Assembly: GCA_003252105.1 (NCBI GenBank)
Contig: QKDL01000071.1
Span: forward strand, 1 to 64,000
Direction: 5' to 3'
From: Arcobacter sp.
GTDB taxonomy: Bacteria; Campylobacterota; Campylobacteria; Campylobacterales; Arcobacteraceae
Length of the DNA stretch: 64,000 nucleotides
Each line of letters begins with the position of its first letter. The stretch's first letter is position 1. Below are positions 55,815 through 64,000 of this stretch, piece after piece. Made by a program: the position numbers and the translations under genes. The notes beneath the pieces were generated by a model that had not been told where the DNA came from, did no database searches, and saw only the letters and a list, made by a program, of their open reading frames with translations.

Positions 55815-58338
55815 AATAAATATCCTCGTTGAGGATTTGATTTCAAATAATGCAAAAGATTTTGAAATTTCAAAAGTTTTTAAAAAATATTTTAAAGACT
55901 ATCTAGCTTCTATAGACACTACAGTAGAAACAACTGGCGGAAAAGACTTCTTTGTAAAACATACAAAAGAGACTGATAAATTTATTGTATTACTTTATAA
56001 ATATATGCTAAGAAAACATTTTGGCGATTATCAACCAATGAGCACTTCTGTACCAATAACACTAATAGCACTTGGAAGTTATGGTAGAGAGCAACTTTGT
56101 ATCTATTCAGATGTAGATTTGATGATTTTATATGAAGATACAAGAGGTTATAACCTAAAAGAGATAATGGAAGAATTAATTACTCTTGCATGGGATTGTG
56201 GTTTGAAACTTGGTTCTAGAGTACATGAATTAAAAGAGGTTGAAAAAGCTGTAAAAGAAGATATAACTATCAAAAGTTCAATTTTGGAATCACGTATGAT
56301 TTATGGCTCAAAACATCTTTGGTATGGATATCAAAATGTTTTAAGAAGAATAAGAAAAACAAACCAAAAAGAGTTTGTATTAGAAAAACTTGAAGAACAT
56401 AAACAAAGACTTTTAAAATATCCACTTAAAATGGAACCAAATATCAAAGATGGTTATGGTGGTATGAGAGAAGCTAATATGATATTTTGGATGGCTACAG
56501 TTATATATGGAGTATCAGATATTAGACAACTTTCAGAAAAAGAGTTTAGTGAAGAGGAATACAAAAAATATCGAACTGCTTTAGAATATATTTTTCAAGT
56601 AAGAAGTGCTTTACATAATATTGCAAAAAAAAAGCTAGATGTTGTAAATTTTGATGTATTGCCAGAGCTTAGTTCAAAACTTGGTTTTGAACATAAACCA
56701 AGGATGACAAAAGAGCGTCAATGTATGGCTAAGATTCTAGAGTCTTTACATAGAGTACACTTTTTTTCAACTATTATGGTAAAAAAATTTACAAGACAAA
56801 TTATTACAAATAAAGAACATCCTTTGGAAGTTAAAAAATATAGATACAAAAAAAATCTATATATCATTGAGGATAAACTTTTTAGTTCATTTTATAACAA
56901 ACCAAAAAAACTTATAGAGTTACTTGAAGAATTAATCGAATTACCAAATGAAGTACAACATTTTGATAGATCATATATAAATTATGCAAGTCAATCAATC
57001 CTACCTAGTAAACTAACAAAAGATATAAAAAAAGTGATTAAAGCACTTCTTTTTAAAGAAAATTTATATCCAATAATCAAACTCATTTATAATGCAAGAT
57101 TATTTCAATCAGTTATTCCTATTGCAAAAAAGATTGTAAATCAACCTCAATTTGATGGATATCATCAACATCCTGTTGATGTTCATTCAATTAAAACATT
57201 AAAAAAACTCCAAGAGATACATGACCCATATGTAAAAGAGATATATGAATCTTTAGAAGAGAAAGAAAGAGCTTTAGTAAGACTTGTTTGTCTTTTTCAT
57301 GATGTAGGAAAAGGTAGAGTAAATGATCATCATCTCTCAGGGGAAAAACTTTTTAAAAATCTTACTACATCTTTAGATTTTGAACACAATGATATTCAAC
57401 TAGGAGCTTTACTTGTAAGATATCACAATATGATGAGTAAAGTTGCTTCAAATGAAGATATCTACTCAGAAAAAATAATTCTAAGTTTTACAGCTTTATT
57501 AAAATCTGAGCTTGCTTTAAAAATGTTATATGTAGTGACATATGCTGATATCTCAGCAGTAGGTGAAACAGTATATAAAAGTTCTACAGCATCATTGTTA
57601 AGACAACTTTATTTACAAGCACTTCCTGCCTTTGAAAATAAAAACTTATTAAATGAAAACTCTCGAAGAATTGCTAAAATGGACACAATTAAAAAAAGCA
57701 AACAATATAAAGAGTTGTCAAATATTATGAAGAAAAAAATCCAATATATATCTTCAAATCAAATCTTTTTACAAAAAAAAGCAAAAGATATCTTGGATAT
57801 TGCAATAAAAGCAAATGAGATTTCAACTTATGATTATGAAATAAAAAATGCTCCTACTTTGATTATCAGAATTATTAGAAAACAACCTTTAAATCTAGGT
57901 TTTCTTTTAGGTAAGTTAGAGTTTTTAAATATTTCTACAATGAATATTTTTAAACTTTACGATGAAAAAAAATTCTTTGAAATAAAATTTTCTGAAGCTG
58001 TAGATGAAGAGGATTTATTATATATTTCACAAATTATTGAAAACTCTTTTGATATGGATAAAAAAATTAATCTAAAAAAACCTATTATATTAAAAGAAAA
58101 TGTAGGAATTGATTGTAACCATACAACATATCTTGCAGCTATGCAAGTTACAGCAAAAGACCAAAAAGGACTTTTTGCATATATTGCAAAAGTTTTTGAT
58201 GACTTTAGTATTGAAATAGAAAGTGCCAAAGTTGGTTCAATAAAAGGGATGGCAAAAGATTTATTCTTGATTGAAAAAAATGGAAGATTTTGTAGTAAAC
58301 AAGATGAGATTTTAAACTCTCTTTGTACAGATGAGTAA
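55807..58338 (+). CDS. glnD: PII uridylyltransferase/uridylyl-removing enzyme GlnD
   Basis: An 843-residue bifunctional sensor of glutamine that uridylylates PII when nitrogen is scarce and removes UMP when glutamine is high. The nucleotidyltransferase motif GSYGREQLCIYSDVDLM is at 90-106 (D102, D104). The GlnD-specific KDGYGGMREANMIFW follows. The HD domain has H498-D499 in LFHDVGKG, with the second histidine at DHHLSGEKL. Two C-terminal ACT domains (about 690-765 and 775-843) bind glutamine; the last (AMQVTAKDQKGLFAYIAKVF) is clear. It would act on the two PII proteins encoded nearby. Confidence 0.94.
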   Translation: MSEINILVEDLISNNAKDFEISKVFKKYFKDYLASIDTTVETTGGKDFFVKHTKETDKFIVLLYKYMLRKHFGDYQPMSTSVPITLIALGSYGREQLCIYSDVDLMILYEDTRGYNLKEIMEELITLAWDCGLKLGSRVHELKEVEKAVKEDITIKSSILESRMIYGSKHLWYGYQNVLRRIRKTNQKEFVLEKLEEHKQRLLKYPLKMEPNIKDGYGGMREANMIFWMATVIYGVSDIRQLSEKEFSEEEYKKYRTALEYIFQVRSALHNIAKKKLDVVNFDVLPELSSKLGFEHKPRMTKERQCMAKILESLHRVHFFSTIMVKKFTRQIITNKEHPLEVKKYRYKKNLYIIEDKLFSSFYNKPKKLIELLEELIELPNEVQHFDRSYINYASQSILPSKLTKDIKKVIKALLFKENLYPIIKLIYNARLFQSVIPIAKKIVNQPQFDGYHQHPVDVHSIKTLKKLQEIHDPYVKEIYESLEEKERALVRLVCLFHDVGKGRVNDHHLSGEKLFKNLTTSLDFEHNDIQLGALLVRYHNMMSKVASNEDIYSEKIILSFTALLKSELALKMLYVVTYADISAVGETVYKSSTASLLRQLYLQALPAFENKNLLNENSRRIAKMDTIKKSKQYKELSNIMKKKIQYISSNQIFLQKKAKDILDIAIKANEISTYDYEIKNAPTLIIRIIRKQPLNLGFLLGKLEFLNISTMNIFKLYDEKKFFEIKFSEAVDEEDLLYISQIIENSFDMDKKINLKKPIILKENVGIDCNHTTYLAAMQVTAKDQKGLFAYIAKVFDDFSIEIESAKVGSIKGMAKDLFLIEKNGRFCSKQDEILNSLCTDE

Positions 58339-58349
58339 AACTCATCTGT
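58327..58349. terminator. Bidirectional hairpin between glnD and the acyltransferase gene
   Basis: A 10-bp perfect stem ACAGATGAGT/ACTCATCTGT with an AAA loop. The glnD stop codon lies at the loop side. No U-run follows. Confidence 0.45.
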
Positions 58350-61300
58350 TACTCTAAAGCTAAACTTTTAGCTTTTGCAAAATCTTTTTTCCCACTTCCA
58401 AGTTTTGGAATCTCTTCTACAATTTTATAAATACTTGGAACCATAAGATTGCTATCAAAACTCTCTTTTATTTTTATTTTTAACTCTTCAAGTTCTTCAA
58501 AACTAATATGTGAAATTAGTAAAACAATCTTCTCTCCCTTTTTATCATCAGATATTGAAGTAGCCAAAAACTCAATCTCATCATTTGAAATTAACTTTTC
58601 AATCTTTTGTTCAATTGCCCCAAGACTTATCATCTCTCCACCAAGTTTTGCAAATCTTGAAAATCTATCAACAATTGTTAAAAAACCATCTTCATCAACT
58701 CTTCCCTTATCTCCTGTAATATAATAAGTTTCCCCATCTAAATCTATTAAAACCTCTTTTGTTTTAACCTCATCTTTTAAATAACCTTTCATAACTTGTA
58801 CACCACAAACTAATATCATACCCTCTTGATTTGTTGGAAGCTCTTCAAAAGTTTGAGGATCAACAATTTTGAATTTTGTTCCAGGTATTGGCATACCAAC
58901 CGTACCTATTTTTCCACCTATTTGAACTGCTCCATCAGGAGCTTTAACTGTGGGAAGATTACAAGAAGCAACAGGAGTTGTCTCTGTAACTCCATAACCT
59001 TCTAAAATTTCTTTTTCAAATTTTTCGTTAAACTCTTCTCTAACTTTTGCTGATAATTTTTCAGCTCCAGCTACAACCAGCCTTAAAGATTCAAACATCT
59101 CTTTTTTTACTTTTGCATTTTTAGTATAAAGTCTAAAAAATGTAGAAGTTCCTAACATAATAGTTGCTTTATATTTTTCAACCAATTTACCAATCGCATA
59201 TCCATCTGTAGGATCTGGATGAGAAACACATCTAATCCCTTCAATTAAAGGTAAGAATAAAGTAACTACTGTACCAAAAGCATGGAAAAATGGTAAAGAA
59301 CCTACAAATATATCTTCATCATTTACATTTATTATTGCAGCTATTTGTTGGCAATTTCCAATAATATTTTTATGAGTTAACTCAATACCTTTTGGTACTC
59401 CCTCACTTCCACTACTAAACATAATAACGGCTGTAGAATTTTTGTCTTGTTTATTTATATGGATTTTTTTTAGAATAAAACTTGGTAAAGCTATAACACT
59501 TAAAAGCGTTACTAAACCTTTTGGTTTGCTAACTTCTTGTTTTAAATCCTCCACATATAATACTTCACATAAAGATAAAACTCCATCTATATCTATACCT
59601 TTTTCTTTTAACTTATCAATAAATTTTTTTGAAGCTATTATTGTTTCTATCTCTGCTTTTTCGACACTTCCTTTAAGTGATTCAATTGAAGCAGTAAAAT
59701 TTAGATTTACAACAGTTTTTCCTAACATTAAAACAGAATTATTAAAAAATGCTCCCCCTGCACTAGAAGGAAATAACAATCCTATATTTTGACCTTTTAG
59801 TTTAGACTTTAATATATTTTTAAAAATAATTGAAGCTGTTAAAAACTTATATCCAGATAACTCCACACCAGTAGTATCAGCAAATATCAAACTATTTTTT
59901 ATCTGTTTTAATCTATCAAAAATAAGTTCAGGAATTGTTGCAAGATTTTCAGTATGAGTTCTCCATGATATAGTTGACAAAGTTTTAACAGCTTTTTTTA
60001 TTGATACTGCTGTTGCCTCTTCTTTTTTCATAGGCTTAGAAAATGAAACTGTTACACAATTGGTTCTTTTACTTCTTTTATATCTTTTATTTGCTCTACT
60101 AAACATAGATTCCCATAAACCTCTAATATAAAAAGCAATCACAGGTACATCTGTTTTTGTTTGTTGTAAAATCAATTCGAAGCCTCTTTTAAACTCCCCT
60201 AAATGACCATTTCTTGTAATACTTCCTTCAGGAAAAAGTACCACAACATTTCCCTCATCAAGCTCTTTTGCTATAATTTTAATAGTTTGTTTACTAGAAA
60301 CATTTGATATAGGAATTGCTTTAAAAAGTTTTAAAATCCAGTTTAAATACCATTTTTCATATATAGGTTTATGCATTACAAATTTGATTTGTCTTGGACT
60401 ACTCATCAATACAACAGCCCAATCTATCCATGATACATGATTTCCAAGAAGTAATACACCACCACTTGATGGAATATTTTTTATCCCTTCAACCTCCAAA
60501 TCATATTTTAATCCAACTATACACTTCATAAAAAGTAAAATCAAAGATTGTGGTAATTCGTAAATAGTATATACCATCCCAACTATAGTTATAAATAGAA
60601 TTAAATAGATAGTATTTAATGGATCAAGATTGTTCAAAGATACAAAAGTTGTGATACTAAGCATTAAAAACATAGCTAAAGAGTGAAACCAATTGTTCCC
60701 TGCTAAAATAGTCCCTAATGTTTTTTTCTTTGCATTAAATTGTATTAATGCATTTAGAGGAACAACAAAAAGCCCACCAAAAATACCAAAAACTAAAAAA
60801 GTCAACCCTAAAAATAAAGCACTCGTCATTTGTGTTGAAAGATATATCATAACTGCCATACCAATTGCAGCAAAAGGGATAGTTCCAACCTCAATATAGT
60901 GTTTTGAAAGTTTTGAATAAATTATTGAACCAATTGCTATACCAATACCTGAAGCAGCAATTACACCATTTATTACAAATACGTCAGTTATATTTAAATA
61001 TTGCTTCGCAAAAGATGGAAATACAGCCATTAAACCTTGTGATACACCCCAAAATACAGATAAACCAATCACCGATAAAAAGATAATATTATTTGCATAA
61101 ATTGTTTGAATATTTTTCTTTAATAATTTTCCTTTTAATAACTCTTTTTTATCAAGCTCTAAACTATCGTTTCTTTTATATGTAGTTTTTAATTTTTTTA
61201 ATATAAATAAAGATACAAGCATCTCTAAAAAAGCAACTGGTACAATATAAAAAGTTAAAGGTAAAATTGCATCTAGTAATTGTTCTTTGGTATTTAATAA

Positions 61301-61822
61301 TTCTAAATTATTTGTATTATAAAAAGATTCAAATACAAAAGAACCACTTGCAATAGAGAATAAAATAGCTATTATAGAAACTGCTTGTAAACTTGAGTTC
61401 CCTTTTGCTAAATTGTTTTTGCCCCAAATATCCATAATAATTCCAAATTTTGCTGGCGAATATATAGCACTTTGAACAGCAAGAAGCACAAGATTTGCCA
61501 TAGCTAAATAGAAATTTCCACTAAGATATGAAAATACCATTAACATAGATAAAGTAAAAGATGAGATTGCACCATATATCAAAATATCTTTTTTGTTATA
61601 TTTATCTGATAAATAACCACTTAAAGTAAATAAAAGTAAAAAAGGAATTAATATCAAAGCATTTATTATAGATATCCAAACCACTTGTTCACTTCCATCA
61701 AACACTTTAAAAGCTATGTTTTGTAAAAGAACTTTATGGGCAACATCAACGATAACATTACAAAATACAACAAATAAAAATGAAATCTTTATTATCAATA
61801 TATTTTCTCTTAAACTATTCAT
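58349..61822 (-). CDS. aas: Three-domain MFS / lysophospholipid acyltransferase / acyl-ACP synthetase (Aas-LplT fusion)
   Basis: About 1157 residues. Residues 1-435 form an MFS transporter of the LplT type (12 helices). Residues 445-620 are a PlsC acyltransferase with H462 and D467 (NHVSWID) and FPEGS at 530-534. Residues 640-1157 are an AMP-forming acyl ligase with FSSGSEGVPKG at 802-812 and GYGVTETTPVAS later. Together they would import lysophospholipid, activate a fatty acid and re-acylate it at the inner membrane. E. coli encodes this as lplT and aas; here it is one chain. ATG at 61822, after AAAGGA, overlaps the upstream stop by 4 bases (ATGA). Confidence 0.92.
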   Translation of the reverse strand: MNSLRENILIIKISFLFVVFCNVIVDVAHKVLLQNIAFKVFDGSEQVVWISIINALILIPFLLLFTLSGYLSDKYNKKDILIYGAISSFTLSMLMVFSYLSGNFYLAMANLVLLAVQSAIYSPAKFGIIMDIWGKNNLAKGNSSLQAVSIIAILFSIASGSFVFESFYNTNNLELLNTKEQLLDAILPLTFYIVPVAFLEMLVSLFILKKLKTTYKRNDSLELDKKELLKGKLLKKNIQTIYANNIIFLSVIGLSVFWGVSQGLMAVFPSFAKQYLNITDVFVINGVIAASGIGIAIGSIIYSKLSKHYIEVGTIPFAAIGMAVMIYLSTQMTSALFLGLTFLVFGIFGGLFVVPLNALIQFNAKKKTLGTILAGNNWFHSLAMFLMLSITTFVSLNNLDPLNTIYLILFITIVGMVYTIYELPQSLILLFMKCIVGLKYDLEVEGIKNIPSSGGVLLLGNHVSWIDWAVVLMSSPRQIKFVMHKPIYEKWYLNWILKLFKAIPISNVSSKQTIKIIAKELDEGNVVVLFPEGSITRNGHLGEFKRGFELILQQTKTDVPVIAFYIRGLWESMFSRANKRYKRSKRTNCVTVSFSKPMKKEEATAVSIKKAVKTLSTISWRTHTENLATIPELIFDRLKQIKNSLIFADTTGVELSGYKFLTASIIFKNILKSKLKGQNIGLLFPSSAGGAFFNNSVLMLGKTVVNLNFTASIESLKGSVEKAEIETIIASKKFIDKLKEKGIDIDGVLSLCEVLYVEDLKQEVSKPKGLVTLLSVIALPSFILKKIHINKQDKNSTAVIMFSSGSEGVPKGIELTHKNIIGNCQQIAAIINVNDEDIFVGSLPFFHAFGTVVTLFLPLIEGIRCVSHPDPTDGYAIGKLVEKYKATIMLGTSTFFRLYTKNAKVKKEMFESLRLVVAGAEKLSAKVREEFNEKFEKEILEGYGVTETTPVASCNLPTVKAPDGAVQIGGKIGTVGMPIPGTKFKIVDPQTFEELPTNQEGMILVCGVQVMKGYLKDEVKTKEVLIDLDGETYYITGDKGRVDEDGFLTIVDRFSRFAKLGGEMISLGAIEQKIEKLISNDEIEFLATSISDDKKGEKIVLLISHISFEELEELKIKIKESFDSNLMVPSIYKIVEEIPKLGSGKKDFAKAKSLALE

Positions 61823-62823
61823 GAGATATCCTTTATAAGCTTTTGCCAATTAGTATATATACAAGAGTTCTCATCAAAATATTGATTAAAAAACTCAACA
61901 TTTCTATCAAGTGGATTTTCTATTTTTTCCAACTCTCTTCTTTTTTTCAAACCTAAAGAGTGATGGGAAAAAAGAATAGAAAAAGGAACAGGAAAATCTG
62001 TACCGAACAACAGTTTATCATGAATTTGAGATTGATTTTTTGCCAAATCCTCAATCACCTTTGCTCTTATATTTATAATCATTGCAGATAAATCTGCATA
62101 TACATTTTCATGATTTTGTAAATACTCTATAGTTTTAAAATAATCCTCTCCAAATTTTGAAGTTTTAAAAGAGAAGTTATTTAAAAGTTTTTTGGGTCGT
62201 TTTTCCATAATAGAATTAACTCCAAAATGAGCCAATACAACTTTACAGCCAACTTCAATGGCACTATTTGCAACTTCAATTTTTTCATACAGACTGTTTG
62301 ATTCAACAGCATGTTCACTTCCTGTGTGGATAATGATAGGTAAATCATAAGATTTAATCTTTTCAAAATATGGTATATATCTATCTTCATTTATATCTAT
62401 ATCCCAATAATTTTGTAAAAATTTTGCCCCTTTAAAACCTTTTTGAACATATTCATCAATTAAATCCAAAGCATCTTCTCTATTTGGATTTATTGAGAAA
62501 AAAGGGATAACCTCATTTGGGTATTTTTCATACTCTTTAAAAACATCCTCATTTGATGAACAAACTGTTTTATCCCTTGAAAGCTCTTTTCCATTTTTAT
62601 CAATTTTTGCATCAACTGGTAAAATTACAGATTTTTTAACATATTTAGAAGTTTGTATATTGTTTATATAAGCCTCAACAAAAGCCTCATATTTTCTATC
62701 TAAAATCTCTTTTTTATCAACTCCTAATTTTTTTGCGAAAAATGAAATTGCAACTTTGTCATAAAGTCTTGAAAACTCAACATTTGGATTTAATAAATGT
62801 GTATGAAAATCTATAGTTTCCAT
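61819..62823 (-). CDS. Amidohydrolase family protein (TIM-barrel metal hydrolase)
   Basis: A 334-residue protein of the amidohydrolase-2 group. Metal ligands are likely in DFHTHLL (near the N-terminus), in IIIHTGSEHAVES, VLAHFGVNS and the aspartate of LLFGTDFPVPFS. This group includes decarboxylases and hydrolases; the substrate is unknown. It lies between the MerR regulator (2-base gap) and the acyltransferase fusion (4-base overlap), so all three are co-translated. A lipid-related reaction is a guess from context. Confidence 0.8.
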   Translation of the reverse strand: METIDFHTHLLNPNVEFSRLYDKVAISFFAKKLGVDKKEILDRKYEAFVEAYINNIQTSKYVKKSVILPVDAKIDKNGKELSRDKTVCSSNEDVFKEYEKYPNEVIPFFSINPNREDALDLIDEYVQKGFKGAKFLQNYWDIDINEDRYIPYFEKIKSYDLPIIIHTGSEHAVESNSLYEKIEVANSAIEVGCKVVLAHFGVNSIMEKRPKKLLNNFSFKTSKFGEDYFKTIEYLQNHENVYADLSAMIINIRAKVIEDLAKNQSQIHDKLLFGTDFPVPFSILFSHHSLGLKKRRELEKIENPLDRNVEFFNQYFDENSCIYTNWQKLIKDIS

Positions 62824-62825
62824 TA

Positions 62826-63461
62826 TTAGTCCTTTTTAAACTCTATAATTGTATGTCTATTAAAAATATATGGTTTAAAAGAATTCAAAATATCCAAAAC
62901 CAAAACCTCTGGTAAATATCCAGTATCTTCTAAAACTTTTGTACTTAATTCTCTTTCTAATAATGCAAGTTTTTTACTTGTAGTTACATATTCATTTATA
63001 AGTTTTGTAGAGATATCGTATTTTCTAAGTTCCTCATATGTTCTCAAAACTTCAATCTCTGTTTTAAAATAAATCTCTTTTTCATCTAATAAATCTAAAC
63101 TAATAGCCTCTTTTAATAACTCTTGATCTAAATCTTTTTTTGAAATTGGATTTTTTATCTCACTCGAAAGCATCATAATAGATTGTAAAATCAATTCTGC
63201 TCTATCATCAAAATTAATTTTATAATAATCAAATAACTCTTTAATATAATCAATTGAAAAATTTAGATTATCTTTGAAATAGATAATTAGATTTAAAACA
63301 GTGATTGTAATCTCTGGATAATACTTCATATTTTTTGAAGTATTTACAGTATTTGGAAGTAAGCCTTTTTTATGATAAAAGGCGATTGTATGATTGCTAA
63401 GGTCAACTTGCTCTACAAGTTCACTCATCTTATAATAATTTTTTTCATCTATAATTTTCAT
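62826..63461 (-). CDS. MerR family transcriptional regulator
   Basis: A 211-residue regulator. The MerR winged HTH is at about 10-80 (YKMSELVEQVDLSNHTIAFYHKKGLLP, in part, then the Y-PE/ITVLNLIIYFKDNLNFSIDYIKELF segment). The C-terminal 130 residues are helical without the cysteines of metal-sensing members, so an organic ligand or none is likely. First gene of the operon with the amidohydrolase and the acyltransferase fusion. Two palindromes flank its own promoter, so autoregulation is likely. Confidence 0.85.
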   Translation of the reverse strand: MKIIDEKNYYKMSELVEQVDLSNHTIAFYHKKGLLPNTVNTSKNMKYYPEITITVLNLIIYFKDNLNFSIDYIKELFDYYKINFDDRAELILQSIMMLSSEIKNPISKKDLDQELLKEAISLDLLDEKEIYFKTEIEVLRTYEELRKYDISTKLINEYVTTSKKLALLERELSTKVLEDTGYLPEVLVLDILNSFKPYIFNRHTIIEFKKD

Positions 63462-63476
63462 AATATACTCCTAAGA

Positions 63477-63497
63477 GTAAAGAGTTAAACTCTTTAC
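63477..63497 (-). promoter_or_regulatory. MerR operon operator, site 1
   Basis: A 21-bp perfect palindrome: arms GTAAAGAGTT and AACTCTTTAC around a single central base. It covers the expected start of transcription, 7 bases downstream of the -10 box. It shares sequence with site 2 at 63529-63549. Confidence 0.65.
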
Positions 63498-63504
63498 TTT
63501 TGGA

Positions 63505-63533
63505 ATTATAGATGATTTAAACTAAAAAGTCAA
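63505..63533 (-). promoter_or_regulatory. Sigma-70 promoter of the MerR operon
   Basis: On the minus strand the -35 box TTGACT (63533-63528) and -10 box TATAAT (63510-63505) are separated by 17 bases. Both are close to consensus. The spacer is normal, not the stretched 19-20 bases through which classical MerR activators work. Confidence 0.7.
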
Positions 63534-63557
63534 GAGTACAACTCTTTACTTTTTAGT
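63521..63557 (-). promoter_or_regulatory. MerR operon operator site 2 within a long dyad
   Basis: Positions 63529-63549 repeat the site 1 palindrome with three base differences (minus strand GTAAAGAGTT then GTACTCTTGAC) and overlap the -35 box. The dyad extends outward to 17-bp arms (ACTAAAAAGT and complement at the ends) with one mismatch. That longer hairpin may also end the transcript of the upstream redox gene. Centre-to-centre distance to site 1 is 52 bases, about five helical turns. Confidence 0.6.
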
Positions 63558-63574
63558 TTGTAACTATTTTGTAA

Positions 63575-63802
63575 TTAAAAAAGTTCTTGTATCTCTTGGG
63601 CTGTTAAAACTTTCCCTGTTGATTTTACTACTCCATTTATAACTAATCCTGGTGTACTCATAACTCCATATTCCATAATTTTTATGGGATCATCAACTTT
63701 TTCAACCTGTGCAAAAACCTTTGCATTTGCAATTGCTGTTTTTACATTGTTGGTTAAAGTTTCACATTTTGAACACCCTGTTCCTAAAATCTCAATTTTC
63801 AT
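63575..63802 (-). CDS. Small thioredoxin-fold redox protein
   Basis: A 75-residue protein with the CxxC motif at C10 and C13 (GTGCSKCETL) and the cis-proline region VMSTPGLVINGVV. This is the small redox-active disulfide protein family (glutaredoxin-sized thioredoxin-like, as MTH895). Cytoplasmic, no signal peptide. It follows a probable metallo-beta-lactamase-fold gene by 21 bases on the same strand. Confidence 0.85.
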   Translation of the reverse strand: MKIEILGTGCSKCETLTNNVKTAIANAKVFAQVEKVDDPIKIMEYGVMSTPGLVINGVVKSTGKVLTAQEIQELF

Positions 63803-63823
63803 TTATTTTCTCCTTATTTATAT

Positions 63824-64000
63824 TTATTCCCATTCAAGTTGATTGTAATATGTAGAGATATTTGCATTATTTAACTGCTCAAAATGGTTTAGATACTCAA
63901 ATTTTTGAGTCTTTACATGTTTTTTTACCTCATAAATATCAATATCTTCATCATAAGCTTTTTTTACATCATCTCTTAATATTTTTAGATATTCCAAAGT
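63824..64000 (-). CDS. C-terminal end of a probable MBL-fold hydrolase (partial)
   Basis: An open frame of 58 codons plus stop runs in from the window edge; only the C-terminus is present. It reads TLEYLKILRDDVKKAYDEDI, continuing to NANISTYYNQLEWE at the stop. That tail (YLKxLRDxVxxAxDEGxD ... NVxxxYxxLEWE) resembles the end of SoxH/quinoprotein-relay-type metallo-beta-lactamase-fold hydrolases. It would be co-transcribed with the downstream CxxC protein. The family call rests on the C-terminus only. Confidence 0.55.
   Translation of the reverse strand, partial: TLEYLKILRDDVKKAYDEDIDIYEVKKHVKTQKFEYLNHFEQLNNANISTYYNQLEWE

Overview
The window is a compact, A+T-rich chromosome segment that looks like a member of the Arcobacteraceae (Campylobacterota, formerly Epsilonproteobacteria). 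The evidence is the close resemblance of the first gene to the crystallised Arcobacter butzleri sodium channel NavAb, the rpsF-ssb-rpsR and ilvC-yibQ arrangements, the divided flagellar gene order, the class II DAHP synthase, and promoters dominated by a TATAAT -10 box. No tRNA, rRNA, CRISPR array, insertion sequence or prophage was seen. Almost every base is coding and no intergenic gap exceeds about 290 bases.

Layout. 1-286 is a structured, relatively G+C-rich non-coding stretch. 287-6201 holds the sodium channel and an iron(III) ABC uptake operon with two substrate-binding paralogues behind near-identical Fur-like promoter elements, ending in a stand-alone S24 peptidase-like gene. 6358-12598 holds rpsR, ssb, rpsF, holA, a glycosyltransferase, two small genes and RNase R. 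12691-18989 runs ilvC, a divergent polysaccharide deacetylase, a GNAT/AraC/LysE group, dprA and nhaA. 19102-25740 has a chemoreceptor and the murC operon. 25853-34937 holds tgt, gatC, an ArsC-like gene, DAHP synthase, transaldolase, serB, ruvX, an HD-GYP protein, acpS and an orphan ABC permease. 35051-39254 holds panC, a lipoprotein, rimO and tilS.

39235-49540 is a flagellar locus: ten to eleven genes on the minus strand (an acidic unknown, fliQ, fliJ-like, motE-like, fliL, an unknown, flgH, flgK, fliD, fliS, a fliT-like gene) diverge from flgI-fliM.

49543-58338 is a nitrogen-control region and the most interesting part. Two tandem amt-PII cassettes (the second leading into pyrC) diverge from an operon of a membrane sensor, a degenerate NtrC-like protein with a Fis-type helix-turn-helix, and GlnD. 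All three transcription units carry the same 17-bp dyad, TGTATA-N5-TATACA, upstream of a sigma-70 -10 box. This has the 6-5-6 architecture of classical NtrC sites. I infer that the degenerate NtrC homologue is a sigma-70 regulator binding these sites and linking PII, GlnD and Amt into one local regulon.

58349-64000 holds a MerR-amidohydrolase-acyltransferase operon, where MFS, PlsC and AMP-ligase domains are fused in one protein. Two copies of a 21-bp palindrome flank its promoter. A small redox protein and the truncated end of a probable metallo-beta-lactamase-fold gene close the window.
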